DNA of 64,000 nucleotides. Source: Wolbachia endosymbiont of Ctenocephalides felis wCfeT (lineage in GTDB: Bacteria; Pseudomonadota; Alphaproteobacteria; Rickettsiales; Anaplasmataceae). The stretch covers positions 62,001-126,000 of the forward strand of contig NZ_CP051156.1 of NCBI RefSeq assembly GCF_012277295.1. Reading direction: 5' to 3'. This document shows positions 55,982 through 64,000 of the stretch, piece after piece. The notes under the pieces are model-generated. The model made no database searches. It was not told the origin of the DNA and saw nothing but the letters and a program-made list of their open reading frames with translations. The stretch's first letter is position 1, and each line of letters begins with the position of its first letter. The translations under genes were made by a program, and so were the position numbers.

Positions 55982-57783
55982 TAATAGGACAATTGATTGA
56001 AAATATCGAGAATTTGGATTATCCGAAATCAAAATTGGATGTAAAGCTTATTATAGAAAGTGATGACCAAGAAATGCTTGCAGTTATAGAAGAGTATGTT
56101 TTGCCACAATATTTTGAAGTGATAAAAGTACCTCATTCTTTGCCTAAAACGAAAGCTAAGTCGTGCAATTACGCTATGAATTTTGCCAGAGGAGAATATG
56201 TAGTAATATATGATGCTGACGACAAACCTGATCCATTACAGTTAAAGAAAGCGCTGGTTGAATTTAGTAAGAATGATGATAGTCTGGCTTGCGTGCAAGC
56301 AAGACTAAATTATTACAATTATAATTATAATTTTCTGACAAAATTCTTTTCCCTTGAGTATATGAGTTGGTTTCAATATTTACTACCTGGATTTCAGAAA
56401 ATGAATATGCCAATACCATTGGGCGGCAGCAGTAATCATTTTTCAGTTGAGATTTTAAAGAAGGTATTTCTCTGGGATGCTTATAACGTCACTGAAGATG
56501 CAGACCTTGGTTTAAGGTTAGCACATATGGGCTATAAAACTAGAATGATTGACTCAGAAACTTTGGAGGAGTCACCAATTACTGTATTTACTTGGATCAA
56601 ACAAAGGGCATGTTGGATTAAGGGCTATATGCAGACTTATATTGTCCATTTGAAAAATATAAAATCACTCTACAAGCACACAGGGCTCAGAGGAGTTTTA
56701 CTGCTTAACCTTTTTGTTGGTGCTACGGCTTTTATATTTTTCGTTACCCCGTTTTTGCTGCTAGCATTAATCTTAACCAAAGTCTTAAGCGAATTATTTT
56801 TATATTACTTTATTGCAATATATTTCGTTAATTTGATCTTTTTGATGATTGCAGTCAAGCAGCAGAAGATGCCCTTTTATTTTTATATAATCTCGATATT
56901 TTTTGGCTTTGTTGCATCGCTCTTTGGATAGGAGGCAATGCATAATAAATTCATGAAGCTATCTCAAATTTAGCCATGCCTATTTCAGTAAATTTGTTCA
57001 GCAAATAACACTTGAGTAGCATTTCTTTCTCACGATTAATCTCAGATTTGTTCCTAAAACTAAACCCAAATGTTTGCTTCAGTCGCGAGAAAAAACTTTC
57101 TATATAAGATCTCTTCCCATAATTTATCTCTTTTTTCCACTTCTTCATACCATCTTCACCATATGACTTTATGAGCTTGATTGTAGAATTTCTCTCAGCC
57201 ATATAATCCAGCTTTGGATGCTCCACTGCATTGTTTTGCAGAGGAATTTTTGTCTTTATGCCAAGCTCATTGCACAATTTGTATAACTTCTTTCGATTAT
57301 ATGCTCTGTCTGCATATAGTGTGCTTATATTGTATTTAGCATTAGCCCTTGCAATAAGATCACAGGCTCCATAGTGGTCAGAATAAACTCCACTACTGTA
57401 TTTTGCAGCTATGACTTTTTTGCTACCTATCTCCAGCATTACATGCAATTTTCTTGTTTGCTTATAGCCACGGTACTTTCTATCTGTACCGTTTGCCTTA
57501 CTATGGCCTGGAATATTATTGTAGATGCTTATTCCAGTGCTATCTATGGCGATCTCAATATTTTCCATACTGTTTTTATCATGTCTTCGATCATTAATTT
57601 TTAAGTTAAGCTTTTTGAATCTTCTGGAAGCCTGGGAATAGCTGATAACTTGCAAATTTTTTCCTATTTGCTCAAGGTATCCCGCTATAAACCCCACCGT
57701 TTGTCTTAGGCCTATTCTAAACAAATAAGTTATTATGTGAATTAGAATTACGACTTTATCACTATAAATATTGTTGCTACCGG

Positions 57784-59633
57784 GTGCGCCGTAGAGACAC
57801 GGAAAGTGTTGAAGCTGCATGACAGATGAGGGTGGGCCCCTCAAAGCCGGTTTGCAAGAGCAGGCTTTAAACAACCATAAGCTGCTTTGGTAAAGAGCCA
57901 AGGTAGTGAGCATTATGGAAAAGGCGCAATTATGCGTCATGTGTGGAGTAGAGAGATGAACGAAAGTGAACCACTGACGAAGTGTCGAAAACGATTTAGG
58001 TGGCGTCAAAACCAGGGGGTCTGTAGTAACCTGGGATAAGTCTATCAGGAGCTTGTTTACTGGGTAGATGGCGTCCGGCATAGAGGTGGCATGAATCTAT
58101 TTCAGGCTGTTGTACGGAACTACGGGAACCTGTCGTTTCGATGATAAGGGAGAAATCCAAGGAGCTAAACTCTAAGGATGAGAGTACCGATGCGAAGAAC
58201 AGGGGCGGATCAGCTCGTAGTAGTGAAGAAGTTTCTGTAATAGAAATGGAGCGAAGGGGCTGAGTTATTTAGTTTTAATTATTTATCAACCGCAAGGGAG
58301 GAGTTAATGAATAAAACAAAGTCTTTTGATATACCGAAGCAACTTATTTGGAGAGCTTATAAACAAGTATCGAAAAATAAGGGTGCTGCTGGTGTAGATG
58401 AGGTCTCGATAACAAAGTTTGAGGAAAATCTAAAAGATAATCTATACAAACTATGGAATCGGATGTCATCTGGAAGTTATTTTCCGGAAGCTGTAAAGGC
58501 TGTTGCAATACCGAAAGGTACAGGAGGAGGACAAAGAATTTTAGGTGTTCCTTCAGTATTCGATAGGATAGGGCAAACAGCCGCTGCTATGTATCTGGAA
58601 CCGCTAGTAGAGCCAAAATTTCACGAAGACTCATATGGTTATAGACCAAATAAATCTGCACTGGACGCGGTAGACACAGCGCGTAAAAGATGCTGGAGGT
58701 ACGATTGGACGATAGATCTTGACATATCGGGATTTTTCGACAATTTGGACCACGAGCTAGCATTGCAAGCTATCAAAAGACACACAGACTGCAAATGGGT
58801 CATACTGTATGCTGAAAGATGGATGAAAGCTCCAATTCAACTAGCAGATGGCAGTAAGGTAGTTAGGGAAAAAGGAGTTCCGCAAGGAGGTTCAATAAGC
58901 CCTATGATCTCAAACATATTTATGCATCATGTATTTGATGAATGGATGAGACAAAAGTACCCAACAATACCATTTGAAAGATATGTGGATGATGCGGTAG
59001 TACATTGTAAGACTCGTAAGCAGGCAGAATTTATGAAAGTAATGATCGAAGAAAGATTGGCTGAATATAAGCTAAAGTTACATCCTGAAAAGACACAAAT
59101 TGTGTACTGTAAAGATGATAATAGGAAAAGTGAATTTCCTAAGCAAAGTTTTGACTTTCTGGGTTACACATTTAGACCCAGATTAGCAAGAAATAAAATA
59201 GGAAAGAATTTTGTTTCATTTCTCCCTGCAATTAGCAACAAGGCCAAGAAAGATATTACTACAACCATAAGATCATGGAAAATACTACAAAGTACACATA
59301 AAACGTTAGAGGAAATATCAAAGATAGTAAATCCAATAGTCAGAGGCTGGTATCAGTACTATGGCAGATTCTGCAAAACCGAGATATACAAACCTCTAAA
59401 GAACGTAGAGCGGCATCTAGAAAAGTGGGTCAGAAGAAAATACAAGAAACTTCGAAATCATGGAAGACTAGCAAGGCAACTTCTAGGAAAAATGAGGAAA
59501 AAGGGACCTGATATTTTCTATCACTGGACATTAGGCTTAGGTCAAAAGGTGAATAATGGAAGCTGTGTGAGTCGAGAGGTTCATGCACAGTTTTGCGAGG
59601 GGCTGGTGGGGAAGTTCCACCGGTCTACTCTCC
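57784..59633 (+). mobile_element. Group II intron, copy C
   Basis: Identical by eye to copies A and B, with GTGCG at the 5' end and domains V/VI at about 59559-59631. Confidence 0.92.
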
Positions 59634-59683
59634 CCATTTTGGGACTTTTTTCGTACCAATTTTCTATGGCATCGTTGACGTAA
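58307..59683 (+). CDS. ltrA: Group II intron reverse transcriptase/maturase, copy C
   Basis: 458 residues, identical to the copies at 42955 and 50631. Confidence 0.93.
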   Translation: MNKTKSFDIPKQLIWRAYKQVSKNKGAAGVDEVSITKFEENLKDNLYKLWNRMSSGSYFPEAVKAVAIPKGTGGGQRILGVPSVFDRIGQTAAAMYLEPLVEPKFHEDSYGYRPNKSALDAVDTARKRCWRYDWTIDLDISGFFDNLDHELALQAIKRHTDCKWVILYAERWMKAPIQLADGSKVVREKGVPQGGSISPMISNIFMHHVFDEWMRQKYPTIPFERYVDDAVVHCKTRKQAEFMKVMIEERLAEYKLKLHPEKTQIVYCKDDNRKSEFPKQSFDFLGYTFRPRLARNKIGKNFVSFLPAISNKAKKDITTTIRSWKILQSTHKTLEEISKIVNPIVRGWYQYYGRFCKTEIYKPLKNVERHLEKWVRRKYKKLRNHGRLARQLLGKMRKKGPDIFYHWTLGLGQKVNNGSCVSREVHAQFCEGLVGKFHRSTLPILGLFSYQFSMASLT

Positions 59684-59948
59684 TAAAAAATATTTCCTCT
59701 TTCTTGGAGAAATTTGTTATATTCGTAGCAGTTACTGACTTTCATTTTGACTGGCATATTTTTCCTTTGTCGGTTAAATGCCTGTTTATAATGAATTTCG
59801 TCAGTAACTGCCAGTTCTTTTTACTTTAGCTATGCAACAAAGCCATATTTTTTCCGGTCTATAGTTTATTGCATAGTATTGCAGCTTTTCTTGCATTATG
59901 GGAATTTACTATTTACCCTCAACAATGGAATAAAACTAAACACGGTTT

Positions 59949-60959
59949 ATGGAAGAAAAGTGCGTAGCTGCTTGGCTTTTGCTCTGCTCAGTGATGGTGA
60001 TTCTCATGGTAGGAATTGGTGGATTTACCAGGCTAACAAAAGCAGGGCTATCAATCACAGAATGGAAACCAATCACTGGAACATTGCCTCCGCTAAATGA
60101 GCAAGATTGGCTAAAAGAAAAGTCAAAATATGAATCCACCCCAGAATATAAGGCATTTAATTATGGCATGAGCATGGGGGAGTTTCGGGTTATATACCTA
60201 ACAGAGTACATACATAGATTAGTTGCAAGGCTCACTGGGTTGGTTTTTATTCTGCCATTTATATATTTTACACTAAAGAAAAAAATAACGAAGAAAGTAA
60301 TAATAAGATTATCAGTAGTGTTGCTGCTTGGAGCTCTGCAAGCTGTTGTTGGTTGGTATATGGTTAAAAGCGGGTTAGTAGCCGAACCTCATGTGAGTCA
60401 TTATCGGCTAGCACTCCACTTATTGCTAGCATTGGTAATTTTTGGGCTGCTGCTATATCAATTTTTTGAATATCAGCTAGCGTTGAACACACAGCTACAT
60501 GATATAAGAAGAAAAGATGTTATTCCAATGCGTGGTGCTGGAATGACAATTGCCATTCTAATTCTAGTTGCAATACAAATCATCTTTGGTGCATTTGTTG
60601 CCGGATTAAATGCTGGTTTAATTTACAACACTTTTCCACTGATGGACGGACACATTATCCCAGAGGGTTTGTTTTTTTTGCAACCGAAGTGGTTAAATAT
60701 TTTTGAAAACAGAACAACATTGCAATTTATACACCGTGCGTTAGCATTACTAATATTGGTGCTGACAGTAATACTGACAATAAAGAATTCTAATGTAAAA
60801 CCGGTATATATCATGCTGCTTTCTGTCGTTATTCAGATAATTTTAGGTGTGACAACTCTGTTACTGCATCTACCAGTAGCTGTTGCCATAGCACATCAAG
60901 TTTTTTCGTTTATATTGCTTGGGGCTGGCGTGTACGTGTTATGTTATTTAAGAAGCTAA
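59949..60959 (+). CDS. ctaA: Heme A synthase
   Basis: A 336-residue membrane protein of the COX15/CtaA type that oxidises heme O to heme A for cytochrome aa3 oxidase. It has about eight helices. Conserved heme-ligand histidines are visible in [12 protein letters not shown] (about residue 88), [13 protein letters not shown] (about 150), [12 protein letters not shown] (about 263) and [13 protein letters not shown] (about 318). [20 protein letters not shown] near the N-terminus is typical. The extracytoplasmic loop near residues 190-200 (IPMRGAGMT) appears to come from a palindromic-repeat remnant. The ATG overlaps the glycosyltransferase 3' end. Confidence 0.95.
   Translation: MEEKCVAAWLLLCSVMVILMVGIGGFTRLTKAGLSITEWKPITGTLPPLNEQDWLKEKSKYESTPEYKAFNYGMSMGEFRVIYLTEYIHRLVARLTGLVFILPFIYFTLKKKITKKVIIRLSVVLLLGALQAVVGWYMVKSGLVAEPHVSHYRLALHLLLALVIFGLLLYQFFEYQLALNTQLHDIRRKDVIPMRGAGMTIAILILVAIQIIFGAFVAGLNAGLIYNTFPLMDGHIIPEGLFFLQPKWLNIFENRTTLQFIHRALALLILVLTVILTIKNSNVKPVYIMLLSVVIQIILGVTTLLLHLPVAVAIAHQVFSFILLGAGVYVLCYLRS
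60518..60548. repeat. Palindromic-repeat remnant inside ctaA
   Basis: TGTTATTCCA (60518-60527) pairs with TGGAATGACA (60539-60548) apart from one mismatch. The translated GAGMT matches the GMT peptides at the carB and alaS repeats. It lies in a loop between helices four and five. Confidence 0.6.
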
Positions 60960-60999
60960 TTGCACATTGCTTCGGAATGGCGTGTATGTGTTGTGTTTC

Positions 61000-61400
61000 T
61001 TAAGGGGAGATAGATTCTTTCATACTCATTTGAGAGTTTGGCGGTTCCCCCATGTTTGCTTTATATAATGAATATAATCCGAATATAGCAAAAGCAACAG
61101 CAACTACTGCGAGCGGAGCGCATATTGCTGGATTTTGTGCAAAAGCATACGCTAAAACTGCAGATACACCTGATAATACAAAGCAAGTAGAGGCAATATT
61201 ACTTTGTTTCCTAGAGTATGCTAGCCTTTTGTCTGGTTGTTGCGCATCTAACTTACGTTCTAAGCCTTGAATAGATTGTTGTTTATTCCAAAGTTCAGTT
61301 TTTTTTGCTTCCAGTTCTCGTAAATTGTGGGCATTTTTTTGCTTTTGTGTATCTAAATCTTGTTTTAAAGTTGATAGCTTTTCCTTTGTGTCTTGATACT
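61000..61400 (-). pseudogene. Coiled-coil membrane protein, 5' end cut by IS66
   Basis: On the minus strand a frame runs from the IS66 border to TAA at 61002-61000, about 133 codons with no start. It begins with a Lys/Gln/Leu-rich coiled coil (KEKLSTLKQDLDTQKQKN, then NLRELEAKKTELWNKQQSI). Two hydrophobic helices follow (ASTCFVLSGVSAVLAYAF and PLAVVAVAFAIFGLYSLY) and a polar Ser/Met-rich tail. The architecture resembles the protein at 4308. The missing N-terminal part was not found in the window. Function unknown. Confidence 0.6.
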
Positions 61401-62048
61401 GTATCCATTCAGCCGGGCGGTAAAATAAAGAGTAGACAAGGAATGCTAAAAAGGTAAACTAGAGTGGCTGTGAGGTAATATGGTTGATCTTTTAGAATTT
61501 TGCGAAAGTTTAAAGCAGACTATAGAAAAGTTAGAAACAAAAATAGAAGAGCTTAAAGCAGAAAATAAAGCGCTAAGGATCGAAAACGCTGAGTTAAAAG
61601 AAAGGCTTGGCTTAAATTCAAAAAATTCATCTATACCAAGCTCCAAAGAATTATATAAGATGAGGGAAAATAAGCCAAAAAGTGACAGGAAAGTAGGAGC
61701 ACAGGTTGGACATAAAGGCAGTTACCGCCCTAAAATGGAGGCAGATGAGATGGTAAAAATAGAACTGCCCAATACGTGTGAGTGCGGAGGAGAAATTGCG
61801 GTATCAAAAGATCCGTATACTCATCAAAAGGTCGATTTGCCGGAAATCAAGCCGTATGTAGTTGAATATCAACTAGAGCATGGACGTTGCAAAAGATGTG
61901 GAAAAAGAAAAAGTAGCAAGCTACAAGAAGGAGTAACTGCGGACACATTTGGTCCAAGAGTTAAGTCAGTAATTGCAGCATTAAGTGGATTTTACAAGAA
62001 TTCGAAAAAAGAAGTGGCAAATATTATAAAGGACATTTTCAACCTGGA
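61401..62048 (+). mobile_element. IS66 copy 4, 5' half
   Basis: Starts with GTATCCATTCAGCC, as in copy 2, and matches it up to AACCTGGA at 62048. The IS903-like element at 62051 then takes over. This half lacks the one-base deletion and the stop codon found in other copies. Confidence 0.9.
61480..62048 (+). pseudogene. IS66 tnpC with original start, 3' part missing
   Basis: The only copy in the window with the undamaged N-terminus: ATG 61480 encodes MVDLLEFCESLKQTIEKLET, and the CAA codon equivalent to the stop in copies 2 and 3 is kept. The frame is cut after FNLE by the IS903-like element, before all three catalytic acidic residues, so it cannot act as a transposase. Confidence 0.88.
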
Positions 62049-62050
62049 AT

Positions 62051-63140
62051 GGCTTTGTTGCATCGCTCTTTGGATAGGAGGCAATGCATAATAAATTCAT
62101 GAAGCTATCTCAAATTTAGCCATGCCTATTTCAGTAAATTTGTTCAGCAAATAACACTTGAGTAGCATTTCTTTCTCACGGTTAATCTCAGATTTGTTCC
62201 TAAAACTAAACCCAAATGTTTGCTTCAGTCGCGAGAAAAAACTTTCTATATAAGATCTCTTCCCATAATTTATCTCTTTTTTCCACTTCTTCATACCATC
62301 TTCACCATATGACTTTATGAGCTTGATTGTAGAATTTCTCTCAGCCATATAATCCAGCTTTGGATGCTCCACTGCATTGTTTTGCAGAGGAATTTTTGTC
62401 TTTATGCCAAGCTCATTGCACAATTTGTATAACTTCTTTCGATTATATGCTCTGTCTGCATATAGTGTGCTTATATTGTATTTAGCATTAGCCCTTGCAA
62501 TAAGATCACAGGCTCCATAGTGGTCAGAATAAACTCCACTACTGTATTTTGCAGCTATGACTTTTTTGCTACCTATCTCCAGCATTACATGCAATTTTCT
62601 TGTTTGCTTATAGCCACGGTACTTTCTATCTGTACCGTTTGCCTTACTATGGCCTGGAATATTATTGTAGATGCTTATTCCAGTGCTATCTATGGCGATC
62701 TCAATATTTTCCATACTGTTTTTATCATGTCTTCGATCATTAATTTTTAAGTTAAGCTTTTTGAATCTTCTGGAAGCCTGGGAATAGCTGATAACTTGCA
62801 AATTTTTTCCTATTTGCTCAAGGTATCCCGCTATAAACCCCACCGTTTGTCTTAGGCCTATTCTAAACAAATAAGTTATTATGTGAATTAGAATTACGAC
62901 TTTATCACTATAAATATTGTTGCTACCGGCCATTTTGGGACTTTTTTCGTACCAATTTTCTATGGCATCGTTGACGTAATAAAAAATATTTCCTCTTTCT
63001 TGGAGAAATTTGTTATATTCGTAGCAGTTACTGACTTTCATTTTGACTGGCATATTTTTCCTTTGTCGGTTAAATGCCTGTTTATAATGAATTTCGTCAG
63101 TAACTGCCAGTTCTTTTTACTTTAGCTATGCAACAAAGCC
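62051..63140 (-). mobile_element. IS903-like element copy D, intron-free
   Basis: 1,090 bp with GGCTTTGTTGCAT ends. It contains the empty intron site CTACCGG/CCATTTT at about 62930 and so defines the intron borders in copies A-C. Its flanks are inverted copies of the same IS66 sequence, not direct repeats. It carries the G allele at the position equivalent to 41683. Confidence 0.93.
62097..63053 (-). CDS. IS903-like transposase, intact
   Basis: A 318-residue IS5-family transposase. Catalytic acidic residues are visible as D122 (IAIDSTGISIY), D200 (TLYADRAYNRKKL) and the Glu in RSYIESFFSRLKQTFG (about residue 272, YREK-like region). It starts MPVKMKVSNCYEYNK. This is the only undisrupted copy of the gene here and could act in trans on the intron-bearing copies, since those keep their inverted repeats. 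Confidence 0.9.
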   Translation of the reverse strand: MPVKMKVSNCYEYNKFLQERGNIFYYVNDAIENWYEKSPKMAGSNNIYSDKVVILIHIITYLFRIGLRQTVGFIAGYLEQIGKNLQVISYSQASRRFKKLNLKINDRRHDKNSMENIEIAIDSTGISIYNNIPGHSKANGTDRKYRGYKQTRKLHVMLEIGSKKVIAAKYSSGVYSDHYGACDLIARANAKYNISTLYADRAYNRKKLYKLCNELGIKTKIPLQNNAVEHPKLDYMAERNSTIKLIKSYGEDGMKKWKKEINYGKRSYIESFFSRLKQTFGFSFRNKSEINREKEMLLKCYLLNKFTEIGMAKFEIAS

Positions 63141-63690
63141 TATCCAGGTTGAAAATGTCCTTTATAATATTTGCCACTTCTTTTTTCGAATTCTTGTAAA
63201 ATCCACTTAATGCTGTAATTACTGACTTAACTCTTGGACCAAATGTGTCCGCAGTTACTCCTTCTTGTAGCTTGCTACTTTTTCTTTTTCCACATCTTTT
63301 GCAACGTCCATGCTCTAGTTAATATTCAACTACATACGGCTTGATTTCCGGCAAATCGACCTTTTGATGAGTATACGGATCTTTTGATACCGCAATTTCT
63401 CCTCCGCACTCACACGTATTGGGCAGTTCTATTTTTACCATCTCATCTGCCTCCATTTTAGGGCGGTAACTGCCTTTATGTCCAACCTGTGCTCCTACTT
63501 TCCTGTCACTTTTTGGCTTATTTTCCCTCATCTTATATAATTCTTTGGAGCTTGGTATAGATGAATTTTTTGAATTTAAGCCAAGCCTTTCTTTTAACTC
63601 AGCGTTTTCGATCCTTAGCGCTTTATTTTCTGCTTTAAGCTCTTCTATTTTTGTTTCTAACTTTTCTATAGTCTGCTTAAACTTTCGCAA
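63141..63690 (-). pseudogene. IS66 tnpC 5' fragment with stop
   Basis: From TTG 63690 the frame reads 123 codons to TAA at 63321-63319; a further open stretch continues to the IS903-like border. The catalytic half is absent. Confidence 0.85.
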
Positions 63691-63789
63691 AATTCTAAAA
63701 GATCAACCATATTACCTCACAGCCACTCTAGTTTACCTTTTTAGCATTCCTTGTCTACTCTTTATTTTACCGCCCGGCTGAATGGATAC
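63141..63789 (-). mobile_element. IS66 copy 4, inverted 5' half
   Basis: The same 649-bp IS66 part as 61401-62048 but in opposite orientation. It carries the TAA codon (63321-63319) and the one-base deletion of the decayed lineage, so it is not simply the other arm's duplicate. It ends with CTGAATGGATAC at 63778-63789. Confidence 0.88.
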
Positions 63790-63896
63790 TTCTTGAGAGG
63801 ATAATTTTATTGTACTTGACTTGGAGGCAAAAGAAGTTAAATCCTTTTCAAAACCTACTGGCTATTGCTTCTTAAGCCATACCCCTGAATGGATAC
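63790..63896 (+). mobile_element. IS66 3'-end fragment
   Basis: 107 bp equal to the last part of tnpC plus the right end of IS66 in plus orientation (TTCTTGAGAGGATAATTTTA to GGATAC), with two substitutions. It directly abuts the end of the inverted half. GAATGGATAC is repeated once more at 63897-63906. The remaining bases to 64000 show no gene. Confidence 0.85.
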
Positions 63897-64000
63897 GAAT
63901 GGATACTTAATTATTCACTAAACAGAGAAAACATTAACTATAACTTTGCAATTTGAAGTAAAAATCCTTAAATAAAACTTACTATGTCTCGCGACTTTGC

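Larger units (their letters stand above)
49229..56904 (+). repeat. Tandem 7,676-bp duplication, unit 2
   Basis: Second copy of the unit described at 41553-49228, beginning at IS copy B. It is followed by a third IS copy (56905-59844), not by a third set of atp genes. Confidence 0.95.
56951..59757 (-). pseudogene. IS903-like transposase split by the intron, copy C
   Basis: As in copies A and B: codons 1-42 at 59757-59634 and the rest at 57783-56951. Confidence 0.9.
56905..59844 (-). mobile_element. IS903-like element copy C with intron
   Basis: 2,940 bp, flanked on both sides in the glycosyltransferase gene by the 9-bp duplication ATATTTTTT only if unit 2 is read as its left flank. This shows the element size class (9-bp target duplication, IS903-like) and marks the original insertion site. 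Confidence 0.93.
54823..59967 (+). pseudogene. Glycosyltransferase family 2 gene, complete but interrupted twice (unit 2)
   Basis: Pieces: 54823-55126, 55985-56904 and 59854-59967. The first gap is the ISWpi1-like IS; the second is IS copy C with a 9-bp ATATTTTTT duplication (56896-56904 and 59845-59853). Removing both with one copy of each duplication gives one frame. The joined C-terminus reads ISIFFPVYSLLHSIAAFLAL and ends HGLWKKSA at TAG 59965-59967, overlapping the start of ctaA by 19 nt. Motifs are as in unit 1. This is the original locus of the gene, now dead. Confidence 0.88.

Noticed and set aside
59593..59829. A 78-residue plus-strand frame (MRGAGGEVPP) recurring at 44241 and 51917
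   Set aside because: It overlaps intron domain VI and the antisense IS end. No ribosome-binding site or family; a shadow frame.
1..64000. tRNA, rRNA and CRISPR arrays
   Set aside because: No cloverleaf-type sequence with a T-loop, no rRNA-like stretch and no regularly spaced short direct repeats were found by reading; a dedicated search (for example a covariance-model scan) was not possible here.

Overview
The window reads as a Wolbachia-type genome (Anaplasmataceae, Rickettsiales). It is AT-rich and carries small alphaproteobacterial housekeeping clusters (nuoABC, split ATP synthase Fo genes, carB-ddl-ftsQ, a paired M16 peptidase set, petA, ctaA). It also has an ankyrin-repeat gene remnant, several IS families, a group II intron, and dispersed palindromic repeats that sit in frame inside essential genes. 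The genus assignment is an inference from gene content and mobile elements.

Layout. 1-9.2 kb: 3'-truncated ubiD (minus), two hypothetical genes, a HIT protein and nuoA-nuoB-nuoC in one run. Then come two small membrane proteins behind a strong promoter, recF, an HlyD-type adaptor, ribE and a CvpA-like protein. 9.3-15.1 kb: two IS66 copies in opposite orientation flank a 5'-truncated ankyrin gene, miaA and a small hypothetical gene. 15.1-28.1 kb: trxB-peroxiredoxin, carB-ddl-ftsQ, a TPR protein, petA, a catalytic/non-catalytic M16 pair, lspA-ribF, and a divergent glutaredoxin. 28.2-31.2 kb: a third IS66 copy sits between a gene stub and a truncated member of a small paralogous family; the intact paralogue follows. 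31.3-41.5 kb: mraY-rnhB, a SurA-like protein, a nitronate monooxygenase-like protein, ybeY-EVE-ftsZ, alaS, and two overlapping small ORFs.

41.5-59.8 kb is the most striking part. A 7,676-bp unit is present twice in tandem and is closed by a third copy of its boundary element. The unit is an IS903-like element carrying an antisense group II intron, then a frameshifted gene, atpB-atpE-atpF'-atpF, and a glycosyltransferase gene broken by an ISWpi1-like IS. The flanks and one diagnostic SNP show that the middle IS is a recombinant of the two outer ones. This is what unequal crossing-over between directly repeated IS copies should leave, and it doubles the Fo genes. The glycosyltransferase can be rebuilt in frame when both IS elements and their target duplications are removed.

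59.9-64 kb: ctaA, a coiled-coil membrane protein cut by IS66, and a nested wreck. In the wreck an intron-free IS903-like element lies between two inverted IS66 halves, followed by a 107-bp IS66 end fragment. No tRNA, rRNA or CRISPR array was seen. None of the IS66 copies in the window looks fully intact.
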